20,689 nucleotides of DNA. It comes from an uncultured Acidobacteriota bacterium. GTDB taxonomy: Bacteria > Acidobacteriota > Vicinamibacteria > Vicinamibacterales > SCN-69-37. Positions 7,722 to 16,999 of the stretch are shown piece after piece. The notes beneath the pieces were generated by a model, which did no database searches, was not told the DNA's origin, and saw only the letters and a list, made by a program, of their open reading frames with translations. Positions within the stretch are counted from its first letter, which is position 1; the number at the start of each line of letters is the position of its first letter. The stretch spans positions 1 to 20,689 of the forward strand of contig CALFMR010000105.1 of NCBI GenBank assembly GCA_937880585.1. The letters run 5' to 3'. Position numbers and translations under genes: made by a program.

Positions 7722-9536
7722 TCAGCGGACGACGGGCGCGACGTACGGCTGAATCTCGAAGTCGATGCCCGTCACGACGCCGTTGCCGGTCGGATTGTTG
7801 ACGACGGTCGGGACGTGCTGAACCACGTTCACGGTCTCGCCAACGACCCGCTTGGCGGCGGACGTCTTCGGCACGGCCGGCTGCGCGCCAGCGACTTGCG
7901 TCTTCGCGGCGGCCGCGACGGTGCCCCCGCGGCTGATGGTCGTCGTCTTCGGCGGCAGCGGTTGAGGATTGAGCGACACCTTCGCTGCTGCAGCGGACGC
8001 GGTCGCTGTCACGGCGCGCGCCGAGCTCAGTGCGACCTTGTCGGGGCCGCCCGCCGTGACGGCGGTGTGCACGGCCACGCGGCTGCGAATCGCTTTGCCG
8101 AGATCGATTTGACTCGCCTTGTGGACCGTGACGATTCCCTTCCATCCATCCGGCTCGGCGGCGACTGAGTTCGTCTGGCCCGTCCAGTGATAACCGTCGG
8201 CGAGCGCGCAACTCACCATCAACGGCGCTTCGGTAGCGACGCCGCGCATCGTGTATCGCCGACGGCCCGTCGTGTCGTCGTCCGCGATCCACAGACTCGC
8301 GAGATTTCCGGTAGGACGGTCGGTGCCGAACGATACGCCGTCGGCGACGTGCGTCGTGACCGTCACGGAGAGATCCGACGCGCCGCGCATGAGCTCCTGA
8401 CGGAGCGACGCCGCGAGCGCCGCGCCCGCGAGCGCCGTGAAGCGGCTCGTGACACCCGCACGCAGCTCGGCCGCGGCTTTGGCCGCGTCAGCGGCGGGCA
8501 GCTTCACGAGTGCCGTCGCGATGGGCCCGGTCGGCGCGGGCGCGGATCGAACGGCCGTGCTGCCGTCGACCGGATCGTGCTTCGCGAGTTCGGCGACCGC
8601 AGCCGCGGGAATCGCCTGCGGCGTCGCGGCCGCAACGACTGAGGGCTGCATCGCGGCCACGGCCGCGGCGTTGACTGACGCGCGGGCGGCCACGGCGAAC
8701 GCCGGCGTCGTGACGTTCGTCGCGTGGCCGAGCGACAACGGCCAGTGCACTTCGCCCTGGACGACGCCGGATTGATCGTAGCCGCGAGCCGTGAGCAGCA
8801 GCTCGGTGCGATCGGCCGGTGCGCCCGGCAGCGACAGTCCGTGCAGGTCTCCGCTCGATCCGTCGAGCGCGTCGACGACGGTGTCGAGGAACCAGAAGCC
8901 ATCGGCCGCAAGCTGGGTCAGTAGATCGTTGACCGGCTGCAGCGCCTTGTTCACGTAGGGCGCGAAGTCCGTGTCCGCGATGAACCGCTCGAGAAGCTGC
9001 AGGTAGTCGGTGCCCGAGATCCAGCCCCAGATCGCATCGAGGACGAAGAGCACGTCCGCGACGAAATTGCCGGGGTGCAGACTCGGCGAGAGCACGGTGA
9101 TGGATTCGAATCCCGTCGCCGCGATCGGCTGCGTCACGGGCGGCAGGTCGAGCCGGTAGGTCAGGTCGAGACCGAAGTAGAAGTCGAACGCCGGATCCGC
9201 CCACTTGCCGAGCGGAGTCGGCTGCGTCGACGTCGCGCCGACGTGATTGACGCCGGTCGACAGATGGATGACGAGATCGCCGTTCTCGTCCCGTTCGGCG
9301 GACAGGGCGATGTCCGGCGCGAGATCGATGTGAATGTCGTAGAGCGTCACGCCGTCGGCCATCAGGTTGCCGGCGCCGAGTTGGGTCGTCAGGAACGTCT
9401 GCAGGTTCGGGCGATAGTCGGCCCAGGCATCTTCGGCCGCCTGTCGCAGGAGCGGACCGAAGTAGGACACGGCGGCAAGTGGACCATCGCCGCTCTGTTT
9501 CGCCACACCAACGCCACCGTCGATCGGAAACGCCAT
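7722..9536 (-). CDS. conserved-looking protein of unknown function with LNPQPLPP motif
   Basis: A 604-residue protein that I do not recognise. It has no signal peptide or clear transmembrane helix. Residues 1-270 look like a folded, aromatic-rich domain with beta-strand pairs (VTLYDIHIDL, DLVIHLSTG, FDFYFGLDLTYRLDL) and a helical part (157-222). Residues 280-375 are Ala-rich and low in complexity. Residues 388-480 are again strand-rich (LSVTVTTHVADG, RYTMRGVA, GIVTVHKAS). The tail (500-604) is Ala/Thr/Val-rich and contains SLNPQPLPPK (521-530), ending in GIDFEIQPYVAPVVR. The ATG start is supported by GGAGG on the minus strand at 9543-9547, 6 nt upstream. It is transcribed in the same direction as the membrane protein gene upstream, separated by 108 bp that may hold its own promoter. 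Confidence 0.8.
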   Translation of the reverse strand: MAFPIDGGVGVAKQSGDGPLAAVSYFGPLLRQAAEDAWADYRPNLQTFLTTQLGAGNLMADGVTLYDIHIDLAPDIALSAERDENGDLVIHLSTGVNHVGATSTQPTPLGKWADPAFDFYFGLDLTYRLDLPPVTQPIAATGFESITVLSPSLHPGNFVADVLFVLDAIWGWISGTDYLQLLERFIADTDFAPYVNKALQPVNDLLTQLAADGFWFLDTVVDALDGSSGDLHGLSLPGAPADRTELLLTARGYDQSGVVQGEVHWPLSLGHATNVTTPAFAVAARASVNAAAVAAMQPSVVAAATPQAIPAAAVAELAKHDPVDGSTAVRSAPAPTGPIATALVKLPAADAAKAAAELRAGVTSRFTALAGAALAASLRQELMRGASDLSVTVTTHVADGVSFGTDRPTGNLASLWIADDDTTGRRRYTMRGVATEAPLMVSCALADGYHWTGQTNSVAAEPDGWKGIVTVHKASQIDLGKAIRSRVAVHTAVTAGGPDKVALSSARAVTATASAAAAKVSLNPQPLPPKTTTISRGGTVAAAAKTQVAGAQPAVPKTSAAKRVVGETVNVVQHVPTVVNNPTGNGVVTGIDFEIQPYVAPVVR

Positions 9537-9583
9537 GGCTATCCTCCGCCGGGGAGCGAATTGTGAGCGAGGAGCGGGCTGAC

Positions 9584-9589
9584 ACTATA
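9584..9589 (-). promoter_or_regulatory. possible -10 box upstream of the 604-residue protein gene
   Basis: TATAGT on the minus strand lies about 48 nt before the start codon at 9536, in a GC-rich gap of 108 bp (9537-9644) that is otherwise empty. A weak TTTGCC lies about 15 nt upstream of it. A small hairpin, GCGCG-AAA-CGCGC, sits between these two boxes. The match is suggestive only. Confidence 0.28.
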
Positions 9590-9644
9590 GCGCGAAACGC
9601 GCGGGGCAAAGCGAGACGTGCGCCGGCCTTGCTTCGACGTGCGG

Positions 9645-11399
9645 CTACCAGCCAACAGGGCCGAACTGGGGTGAGATGTCGATCACGTCACCCGGCCGTG
9701 GCGCCGTCATGGGACGGATCCGGCCGTGCGTCCATTCGATGAAGCAGAAGTCCGGCGAGTCGATCGGCCTGCCGAAGTCGAAGTGGACGAGCGATCCTTC
9801 CCAGAACCCGTCGGGATCGGCGCGTGAGCCCTCGAGGACGTTCACATCGAAGCCCGGGAGCGACACCTGCGTCCCGGGCGACACCGGATCGGCCCGATAG
9901 ATCCGCTCCTGCATCGTCGGCGCTCTCTTGTCGAGCGAGCGAAGGTCGAATCCGGTTGTCGTCACGTGTTCGATACGGAGATGGACGGGCGACATGCTCA
10001 ATACGCGGAGCGCCCCGAAGGGCCGGCCGCGAAGGGCGAGCAACGCAGGCCCGACGTGCGCCACGGAGGGATCCGAGCCGTTGACGATGACCATCGTGCC
10101 GGCACAGGGTGGCAACTCGGATGCGAGCGCCTGCTGAGCGCGGGCGACGCGGGCGAACTCCCGTTCTCCACGCACCCTGAAGAAGGGACCGCCGATGACG
10201 ACCGCGAGTGTCAGGCCGCAGACGACGACTGCCGCGGCCGTGCGTCCAAGACCCGGCGTAGAGGTGCGCACGGTCTGGAGTGCGCGCACCACCACGATCG
10301 CCATGACCGCGCCCGCGGGTACTACGGCTAGCGCGAGCGTCCGGCCACTCGCGAGCGTCAACGTGCCTGGCAGGGTCGCGGCGAGCGCCGCGGCCGTGCC
10401 CCATCCGACCACACGTCTCTCGTCGGGTGGCACGTGCCGCCACGCGTAGCGCAGCACGCCGGCGACGGCGACCAGGGCGAGGACGCCGAGGACGGCCGCC
10501 GCGATCTGAACGGGAATGCTGCGCCCACCAACCAGATCGGCGGGAACCGACGTCACCATCGTCCCGATGAGGATGCCCAGGCGTCGAATCATGATCGCCA
10601 GAGCCGACGCGCCGGCCGTCGGATCGAGATAGGCGGCCGACCCTCGCGCGCCGTAGCCGGCGCGCACATAAAAGGCGAGATAACCAGCGGCGATCGCGCC
10701 ATACGGCAACAGTTCGCGCAGTCGCCGGCCGAACGGTCCGCGGCGACCCAGTAACTCCCACGCCGCGATGATCGCCACCGCCCCCAGGGCCATTTCGCTC
10801 GCACAGAGATCCGCCACGAAGATCAGCGGTCCCAGCCAACGGCCGGGACGCCAGCCGTCGCGCCCTCGCGCGTAGCACCAGCATGCGGCGAGCGCCAGCG
10901 CCGTGCCGAGCACGGTGTGACGGGCGGCTGCCCACGAGACCGGCACGACGTGGCCGCTCGCACCCGCATAGAGAATCGTCGCGAGCGCCGCCGGACCGGG
11001 CGCGAGAATGCGACGGTACAGGGCGGCGGCAAACCCGAGCGCGACGAGAAACCACGCCAGGCTGTCGAGGCGCAGCGCCCAGGCGTGGTTGCCGAAGAGC
11101 CAATAATCTGCCGCAAGGCTGGCGCTCGAGAGCGGGCGGAAGAACCGGAACTGGAGATTGGGCGACGCGTACCATGGGATCGCGCCCGTCTCCTGCAGCC
11201 GCGCGACCGAGCGGCTGGGCGCGCCGATGAAGTCGTAGAGATCGAACGGCGTCCAGTGCACGCCGGCGACGCCGTTGTGCAGCATCAGTTGATGCGTGAC
11301 GTCGTCTTCGAGTGGCGGTGCCGTCAGGGCCGGCAGCGCGTACAGCACCGCCAGCAGGAAGGCGAGAACGACAGCGGTACGCGACGTCATCGTGGGCAT
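9645..11399 (-). CDS. polytopic membrane protein, GT-C glycosyltransferase-like
   Basis: An integral membrane protein of 584 residues from the ATG at 11399 (601 from an ATG at 11450, 581 from 11390; none has a good ribosome binding site). I prefer 11399 because the first membrane helix starts soon after it and the 11450 start lies inside the palindrome. From that start, helix 1 (about 8-27) is followed by an acidic pair PLEDD (29-33) at the first external loop, the position of the catalytic acid in GT-C enzymes of the ArnT/Pmt type. Then come the FRFFRPLSSASLAADYWLFG stretch and roughly ten further hydrophobic helices up to about residue 406. A soluble domain of about 170 residues ends the protein. 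It is divergent from the PKS gene. The GT-C assignment rests on topology and the acidic loop only; a generic hypothetical membrane protein remains possible. Confidence 0.72.
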   Translation of the reverse strand: MPTMTSRTAVVLAFLLAVLYALPALTAPPLEDDVTHQLMLHNGVAGVHWTPFDLYDFIGAPSRSVARLQETGAIPWYASPNLQFRFFRPLSSASLAADYWLFGNHAWALRLDSLAWFLVALGFAAALYRRILAPGPAALATILYAGASGHVVPVSWAAARHTVLGTALALAACWCYARGRDGWRPGRWLGPLIFVADLCASEMALGAVAIIAAWELLGRRGPFGRRLRELLPYGAIAAGYLAFYVRAGYGARGSAAYLDPTAGASALAIMIRRLGILIGTMVTSVPADLVGGRSIPVQIAAAVLGVLALVAVAGVLRYAWRHVPPDERRVVGWGTAAALAATLPGTLTLASGRTLALAVVPAGAVMAIVVVRALQTVRTSTPGLGRTAAAVVVCGLTLAVVIGGPFFRVRGEREFARVARAQQALASELPPCAGTMVIVNGSDPSVAHVGPALLALRGRPFGALRVLSMSPVHLRIEHVTTTGFDLRSLDKRAPTMQERIYRADPVSPGTQVSLPGFDVNVLEGSRADPDGFWEGSLVHFDFGRPIDSPDFCFIEWTHGRIRPMTAPRPGDVIDISPQFGPVGW

Positions 11400-11436
11400 G
11401 CCGTCGCGCGCGGACGTGGACCGGCGTGCGATGGAT

Positions 11437-11459
11437 ATTTCGCATATCATATGCGCAAT
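11437..11459. promoter_or_regulatory. AT-rich inverted repeat between divergent membrane-protein and PKS genes (candidate operator)
   Basis: The core is a perfect palindrome, CGCATAT-C-ATATGCG (11441-11455). One mismatch further out, ATT pairs with AAT, so ten of eleven positions pair over 23 bp. It stands out as an AT-rich island in GC-rich surroundings and lies between the start codons of two divergent genes. TATGAT, a good -10 match on the minus strand, is inside it. The symmetry suggests a binding site for a dimeric regulator; no regulator gene is in the window. Confidence 0.5.
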
Positions 11460-11515
11460 CCCGTCGAGGAATGTTGGAGCCCTCCCTGGTGCGCGACGAC
11501 CAAGAGCGTCCCGTT

Positions 11516-14500
11516 ATGGATCCCGTCGTGCACACTGGCGCGGCGCACGAGCCGATTGCCATCGTCGGCATGGCGTGTCGTCTGCCCGGGCCGGCCGTCG
11601 ATCTCGAGTCCTACTGGGATCTGTTGCGGAACGGCGCCTCCGCGATTACGGAAGTTCCCGGCGATCGCTGGAACGTGGACGCGCTGTACGACCCGGATCC
11701 GGCGACGCCGCGTCGGATGTACGCGCGGCACGGCGGGTTCGTGCGGAATCTCGATCAGTTCGATCCGGCGTTCTTCGAGATCTCACCTCGCGAGGCGCAG
11801 ACCCTCGATCCGCAGCAGCGCCTGCTCCTCGAGGTCGCCTGGGAAGCGCTCGAACACGCGGGCCTCAGCGCGTCGGGACTGCGCGGATCGAACACGGGCG
11901 TCTTCGTCGGCATTGTCGGCGGCACTGAATATTCGGATCGCCTGAAGCAGAACCGCGCGATCGACGCGGACCTCTACGCCGGCACCGGCAGCGCGCCCAG
12001 TATTGCCGCCGGACGCGTCGCGTACTGCTTCGGGTTCCATGGTCCCGCGCTCGCGGTCGACACGGCGTGTTCTTCGTCGCTGCTGAGCGTGCATCTCGCG
12101 ATGCAGTCGCTGCGGCGCGGCGAGTGCCGTCTCGCGCTCGCCGGCGGGGTCAACGCGATCCTCTCGCCGCTCACGACAATGGTCCTGTGCCGCGGACGTA
12201 TGTTGTCGGCGCGCGGCCGGTGCGCCACGTTCGATGCGGAGGCCGACGGCTACGTCCGCGTCGAGGGCTGCGGCATGGTCGTCCTCAAAACGCTCTCGCA
12301 CGCGATCGAGGACGACGATCGAATTCTCGGCGTCCTCCGAGGGTCGGCGGTCAATCAGGACGGCCGGAGCAGCGGCCTCACGGCGCCGAACGGCGTCGCG
12401 CAGGAGGCACTGCTGCGGGCGGCCCTGGCCGACGCGGGTGTGTCGTCCGATGACGTGTCGTACATCGAGGCGCACGGCACGGGCACGCGCCTTGGCGATC
12501 CCATCGAGATCCGCGCATTGCAGGCCGTCTTCGGCCAGCGAGCGGCGAGCAATCCGTTGCGTGTCGGTTCGGTCAAAACCAACATCGGGCATCTCGAAGC
12601 GGCGGCCGGCGTCGCGGCTTTGATCAAGGTCCTCGCCTCACTCGAACACGAAGTGATTCCGGCGCACCTGAACTTCCGTAAGCCGAATCCCGCGATCGAC
12701 TGGTCGGCAGCCCCGGTGGAAGTCGTCGTCGAGGCCATGCCGTGGGCCCATGGCGACCGGCGGCGCATTGCAGGCGTCAGCGCGTTCGCGTTCAGCGGAA
12801 CCAACGTCCACCTGCTCGTCGAAGAACCGCCCCGTCCCGAACCGCGCGAGGCCTCGACGCGCCCCGGACATCTCGTGACACTGTCGGCGAGGACCGAGTC
12901 GTCGCTGCGCAGTCAGGCTGAACGCCTCGCTGCCTGGCTCGACGCGCATCCCCTGCCGCTCGAAGACGTCGCCTACACGATGAACGCCGGCCGCGCGCGA
13001 CTCGAGCATCGCGCCGCGTTCGTCGCCACGTCGATCGCGGACGCGCGGAAGCGGCTCGCCGCGCTCGCACGTGACGGCGCCGGGGCGGCCGGCACCGAGA
13101 CCGGCGTAATCGGCAGCGAGCGGCCGCGCGTGGCCTTTCTCTACACGGGACAAGGCTCGCAGATGCCGGGCATGGGCCGCGAGCTCTTTCACTCGCAGCC
13201 CGTGTTCCAATCCGCCGTCGAGGAGTGCGATGCCGTCTTCGATCCCATCGAGGGCGCGCGGCTGTGCGACTGGCTGTACGGCGACATCGCGGAACACGGC
13301 AGCGACCTTCAGCGGATCGGCCTCGCGCAACCGGCCCTGTTCGCCACTGAATATGCCCTGACCCAACTCTGGCGTTCGTGGGGCATCCGGCCGGAGGCCG
13401 TCGCCGGCCACAGCATCGGCGAAATCACGGCGGCCTGTGTGGCGGGGGCGCTGTCGCTGAAGGACGCGGCGTCGCTCGTGGCCGGCGGCGGCCGGCTGCT
13501 GCCCTCGCTGCCCGCCAACGGCGGCATGCGCGCCGTGCGCGGCGACTTGGCGCAAGTCTCCTCGCTTCTGGCGGACGGCGCTCTCTCGGTGTGGATCTCG
13601 AACCTGAACGCCCCGGACGAAACCGTCGTCGCCGGCCTGCACGACGACATCGTGCGTTTCGACGAACGCTGCCGGGCGGCCGGGCTCGCAACCTCGCCGC
13701 TCAACGCCGTTCACGCGTTTCATACGCCGTTGATGACGCCGATGGTCGACCAGTTGCGACCCACGGCCGACGCCATGACGCCTCGTCCTCCGTCGATCCC
13801 GCTGATCTCGACCTTGACGGGACACGCCCTCCCGGCCGGCGCGCTCATGGATACCGACTACTGGTACCGGCAGATGCTGTCGCCGGTCGCATTCAGCGGC
13901 GCGATTCAGGAACTGGCCAGCGCCGGCTACGACACGTTCATCGAAATCGGTCCGCAGCCGCTCTTGACGCTGCTCGGCCGCCGATCGGTCGCCTCGAAGG
14001 CGTGCGTCTGGCTCGGATCGCTGCGCCGCGGGCGTTCCGACTGGCTGCAGATGCAGGGCACGCTCGCCGCGCTGTTCGCGCGCGGCGTCGAGTTCGACGC
14101 GCGCGCACTCGCGGCGCCCGATCGCCCTCGCCGGGTCGCGCTGCCTGGCTATCCCTTCGAACGACGACGGTGGTGGATCGACGCGTATGAAGACGCCGAG
14201 TTGCGCGACGCACTCGGTACGCCGGCCGCGTCGTCGACCGTGGTCGTGCATTCCGCGCTTTCCGGAGAACGGCTGCGGCAACAGACTGTCGATCCGAACC
14301 GCGATGTCGTCGCGTCCGACCACCGGGCGTTCGGCAACCCGCTCTATCCAGCGGCAGGCTTCCTGGCGCAGATCGTCGCGACAGCCGAGGCGCGGCCGGA
14401 TGCCGTCGTCGAGATCCGCGACGTCACGGTGCATCGGCCCCTCGTGTTTCAGAATTCCGCACCACGTGTGCTGCAAACCGTCCTGCAGGACGCCGATGCG

Positions 14501-16999
14501 CGAATGTCCGCTTCCGTCTTCAGCGCGCGCGGTGGCGCGGACGGCGATCCTGGGGAATGGACTCTCCACGTCTCGGCCGACGTGGCATTCGCCGATGACG
14601 TCTCGGCGCACGAGGCCGTAGTCGCGGTGCCCGGCGAGCCGACGCCGGACGAGGTGGCCGGACTCTACGGCGATCTCGCCAGTCGCGGTCTCGTCTACGG
14701 CGCGAGCTATCAACTCGTCGACGCGGTCCACTCCGAAGCGGGCCAGTCGGTTGCGCACCTTTGTGCGCCGGCGGTCGCCGATGGCGACACGCGCCTCGCG
14801 TTGCGCATCGACTCGGCGCTGCAAGTGCTGAGCGGCGCCCAACAGACGGTCTCGCACAGCCCCGCAGACCGGCTCTGCATCCCGGTTTCCATCGCGCGGC
14901 TCTCGATCGACCTGCGGGCGGCCGCCATGCCGTGCCGCGCCGTGGGTCGATCGCGCATCGACGCCATGGGCGACGCCAGCGAGACGATGACGGGCGACGT
15001 CTGGTGCTTCGACGACAGCGGACGCCTGATCATGGCGTTGGAAGGCTGCGTGTCGAGGCGCACGTCGGCCGAAGCACTGCGACGGCTGGCACCGGACGAC
15101 ACCGAGACCTGGCTGCACGAGATCGCATGGCGACCAGCCTCGGAGACGACTCGTGAGGCGGTGCACCGCGACTGGCTCGTCGTCGGCAATCCGCGCGGAG
15201 TCGGATCCGCCTTGGCCGCGCGTCTCGATGCCGACGCGGCGGTAGTCGCGAGTTCGGTCGAACACACGCGCGTCGTCGATCCGTCCGACGCAGCCACGGC
15301 GATCGCCGCGCGTGCGGGCGATCGCGGTCGCCGCGGTCTCGTCGATCTCCGCGGCCTCGACGTCGGAACCGGAGCTCCGGACGACGCGGCCGAGACCGCC
15401 GTCGATCAACTGTTGATCGTCGCCCAGGAGATCCTGCGACAACCGGCTGGCACCGCATTCGAACTGGTAGTCGTCACGCGTGCCGCAACCGGGTGGGGAG
15501 ACGCGCCAGTCGGGCTGACCGGCGCCGCCCTCGCGAGTTTCAGCCGGGTGCTCGCGCAGGAACATCCCGATCTCCTCGTTCGGACCGTCGACTTCGACGC
15601 GGACGCAAGCGACGAGGCGATCGTGGCCGCCCTCACCGATGAGCTGACGCACGTCTCACACGAACCGGATCTGGCCATCCGCGGGGCGAAGCGATGGGCC
15701 CCGCGCCTGACGCGCGCCTCGCGGCGACTCGCGGCGACCAGGCCGAACGGACCAGCGATCGGACAGCGTGAGGTGCAGAGCGATGTGCCGCGGCCGGACG
15801 GCAGCTACCTCATCACGGGTGGACTCGGCGGTGTCGGACTCACACTTGCCGATGACCTGGCGGCACGCGGTGCGCGTCATCTCATCCTGATGAGCCGATC
15901 GGCGCCCAGCCCGCACGCGGCCGACGTCATCGCGCGACTCGAGAGCGCCGGGGTGTCGGTACGCGTCGAAGCCGCCGACGTCACGAACGCGGGCGATGTC
16001 GAGCGCGTCCTGTCGGCAATCCCCGCCGACCGACCGCTCCGCGGCGTCGTGCACGCGGCCGGCGTGCTCGACGACGGCCTCGTCCGTCAGATGACGCCCG
16101 AGCGCGTCAGCCGCGTGTTCGCGCCCAAGGTGCGGGGCGCGTGGGTCCTGCACACACTCACGCGGCCGAGTCCGCTCGACTTCTTCGTGCTCTGTTCGAG
16201 TGTGTCAGCCGTGTTCGGCTCGCCGGGCCAGAGCAACTACGCGGCCGCCAATGCGTGGTTGGACGCACTCGCGCGAATGCGGGCGGCCGAGGGGCTGCCG
16301 GCGCTCAGCGTGAACTGGGGCGCCTGGAGCGATGTCGGCATGGCCGCACGACTGTCCGACGGTCAGCGCGATCGGTGGGCGGCGCAAGGATTCGCGCTGA
16401 TTCCGCCTGCGTTGGCAGGGAACGCGCTCTGGCGCGCGCTGAAAGATCGACGGACGCAGGCGATCGTCCAGCCGGTGGACTGGACGATGTTCGGGCGAGC
16501 GCTGGGCTCTCGGCCGATCCCTCCGCTGCTCTCGGAGCTGGTACACCAGACACCCGCGCACGATCGGTCGGCCACGACATCGGCAGACAACGGACGTCTG
16601 ATGTTGGCCGATACCCCGGCCGACGAACGCGCCGATCGGCTGCGCGCGCACATCCGGAGCCAGATCGCCCAGGTGCTCGGTCTCGACTCGGATACGGTCG
16701 TCGGCGACGATCAGCCGCTCACCGAGCTCGGTATCGACTCGCTCATGGCCGTCGAACTGAGCAACCGGCTCAACGCGAGTCTTGGACAATCCCTCGCGCC
16801 CACCTTCGCGTTCGAATTTCCGACGGTGTCGGGGATCACGGTCCACCTGCTCGACGCCATGACCCATTCCGGCGACGGGACGCCGGCGATTCCGGCCGCG
16901 GGCGCCGCCATCGTCGATGAGGTGTCGTCGCTCGATGCCGCAGCCGTGGACGAGCTGCTCGACCGGCTCGAGGATTCCGGGACGCCCTCGACGCGATGA
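11516..16999 (+). CDS. modular type I polyketide synthase, KS-AT-DH-KR-ACP
   Basis: A single complete PKS extension module of 1827 residues that elongates an acyl thioester with malonyl-CoA, then ketoreduces and dehydrates it. KS (11-438): nucleophile C185 in DTACSSS, H320 in EAHGTGT, H359 in NIGHLEA. AT (about 539-845): GHSIG with S633 and HAFH (733-736), both malonyl-type. DH (about 910-1180): H936 in the HxxxGxxxxP motif and D1099 in DxxxQ, so probably active. KR: TGGLGGVG (from 1434), LDD (1518-1520, B-type), S1562 and Y1575. ACP: S1742 in LGIDSL. No ER, loading domain or methyltransferase. The acidic tail (VDEVSSLDAAAVDELLDRLED) looks like a docking element for the next protein. The ATG at 11516 is chosen for AAGAG 9 nt upstream and its distance to the KS; ATG 11471 and GTG 11489 are alternatives. 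The stop codon overlaps an ATG. Confidence 0.95.
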   Translation: MDPVVHTGAAHEPIAIVGMACRLPGPAVDLESYWDLLRNGASAITEVPGDRWNVDALYDPDPATPRRMYARHGGFVRNLDQFDPAFFEISPREAQTLDPQQRLLLEVAWEALEHAGLSASGLRGSNTGVFVGIVGGTEYSDRLKQNRAIDADLYAGTGSAPSIAAGRVAYCFGFHGPALAVDTACSSSLLSVHLAMQSLRRGECRLALAGGVNAILSPLTTMVLCRGRMLSARGRCATFDAEADGYVRVEGCGMVVLKTLSHAIEDDDRILGVLRGSAVNQDGRSSGLTAPNGVAQEALLRAALADAGVSSDDVSYIEAHGTGTRLGDPIEIRALQAVFGQRAASNPLRVGSVKTNIGHLEAAAGVAALIKVLASLEHEVIPAHLNFRKPNPAIDWSAAPVEVVVEAMPWAHGDRRRIAGVSAFAFSGTNVHLLVEEPPRPEPREASTRPGHLVTLSARTESSLRSQAERLAAWLDAHPLPLEDVAYTMNAGRARLEHRAAFVATSIADARKRLAALARDGAGAAGTETGVIGSERPRVAFLYTGQGSQMPGMGRELFHSQPVFQSAVEECDAVFDPIEGARLCDWLYGDIAEHGSDLQRIGLAQPALFATEYALTQLWRSWGIRPEAVAGHSIGEITAACVAGALSLKDAASLVAGGGRLLPSLPANGGMRAVRGDLAQVSSLLADGALSVWISNLNAPDETVVAGLHDDIVRFDERCRAAGLATSPLNAVHAFHTPLMTPMVDQLRPTADAMTPRPPSIPLISTLTGHALPAGALMDTDYWYRQMLSPVAFSGAIQELASAGYDTFIEIGPQPLLTLLGRRSVASKACVWLGSLRRGRSDWLQMQGTLAALFARGVEFDARALAAPDRPRRVALPGYPFERRRWWIDAYEDAELRDALGTPAASSTVVVHSALSGERLRQQTVDPNRDVVASDHRAFGNPLYPAAGFLAQIVATAEARPDAVVEIRDVTVHRPLVFQNSAPRVLQTVLQDADARMSASVFSARGGADGDPGEWTLHVSADVAFADDVSAHEAVVAVPGEPTPDEVAGLYGDLASRGLVYGASYQLVDAVHSEAGQSVAHLCAPAVADGDTRLALRIDSALQVLSGAQQTVSHSPADRLCIPVSIARLSIDLRAAAMPCRAVGRSRIDAMGDASETMTGDVWCFDDSGRLIMALEGCVSRRTSAEALRRLAPDDTETWLHEIAWRPASETTREAVHRDWLVVGNPRGVGSALAARLDADAAVVASSVEHTRVVDPSDAATAIAARAGDRGRRGLVDLRGLDVGTGAPDDAAETAVDQLLIVAQEILRQPAGTAFELVVVTRAATGWGDAPVGLTGAALASFSRVLAQEHPDLLVRTVDFDADASDEAIVAALTDELTHVSHEPDLAIRGAKRWAPRLTRASRRLAATRPNGPAIGQREVQSDVPRPDGSYLITGGLGGVGLTLADDLAARGARHLILMSRSAPSPHAADVIARLESAGVSVRVEAADVTNAGDVERVLSAIPADRPLRGVVHAAGVLDDGLVRQMTPERVSRVFAPKVRGAWVLHTLTRPSPLDFFVLCSSVSAVFGSPGQSNYAAANAWLDALARMRAAEGLPALSVNWGAWSDVGMAARLSDGQRDRWAAQGFALIPPALAGNALWRALKDRRTQAIVQPVDWTMFGRALGSRPIPPLLSELVHQTPAHDRSATTSADNGRLMLADTPADERADRLRAHIRSQIAQVLGLDSDTVVGDDQPLTELGIDSLMAVELSNRLNASLGQSLAPTFAFEFPTVSGITVHLLDAMTHSGDGTPAIPAAGAAIVDEVSSLDAAAVDELLDRLEDSGTPSTR

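Noticed and set aside
6592..8292. A 566-codon minus-strand frame across the permease 3' end and the 604-residue gene
   Set aside because: It overlaps two better-supported genes in a different frame and has repetitive RRD/GRR-type composition.
11312..11515. N-terminal extension of the PKS back to an ATG at 11312
   Set aside because: The extra 68 residues are Arg-rich and unlike any KS lead-in, and the region overlaps the coding start of the divergent membrane protein and the palindrome.
12638..15652. A 1004-codon open frame on the minus strand across the PKS gene
   Set aside because: Its translation is rich in Arg, Asp, Gly and His with no domain, and it is fully antisense to a PKS with intact catalytic motifs. 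Long antisense frames are expected at this GC content.
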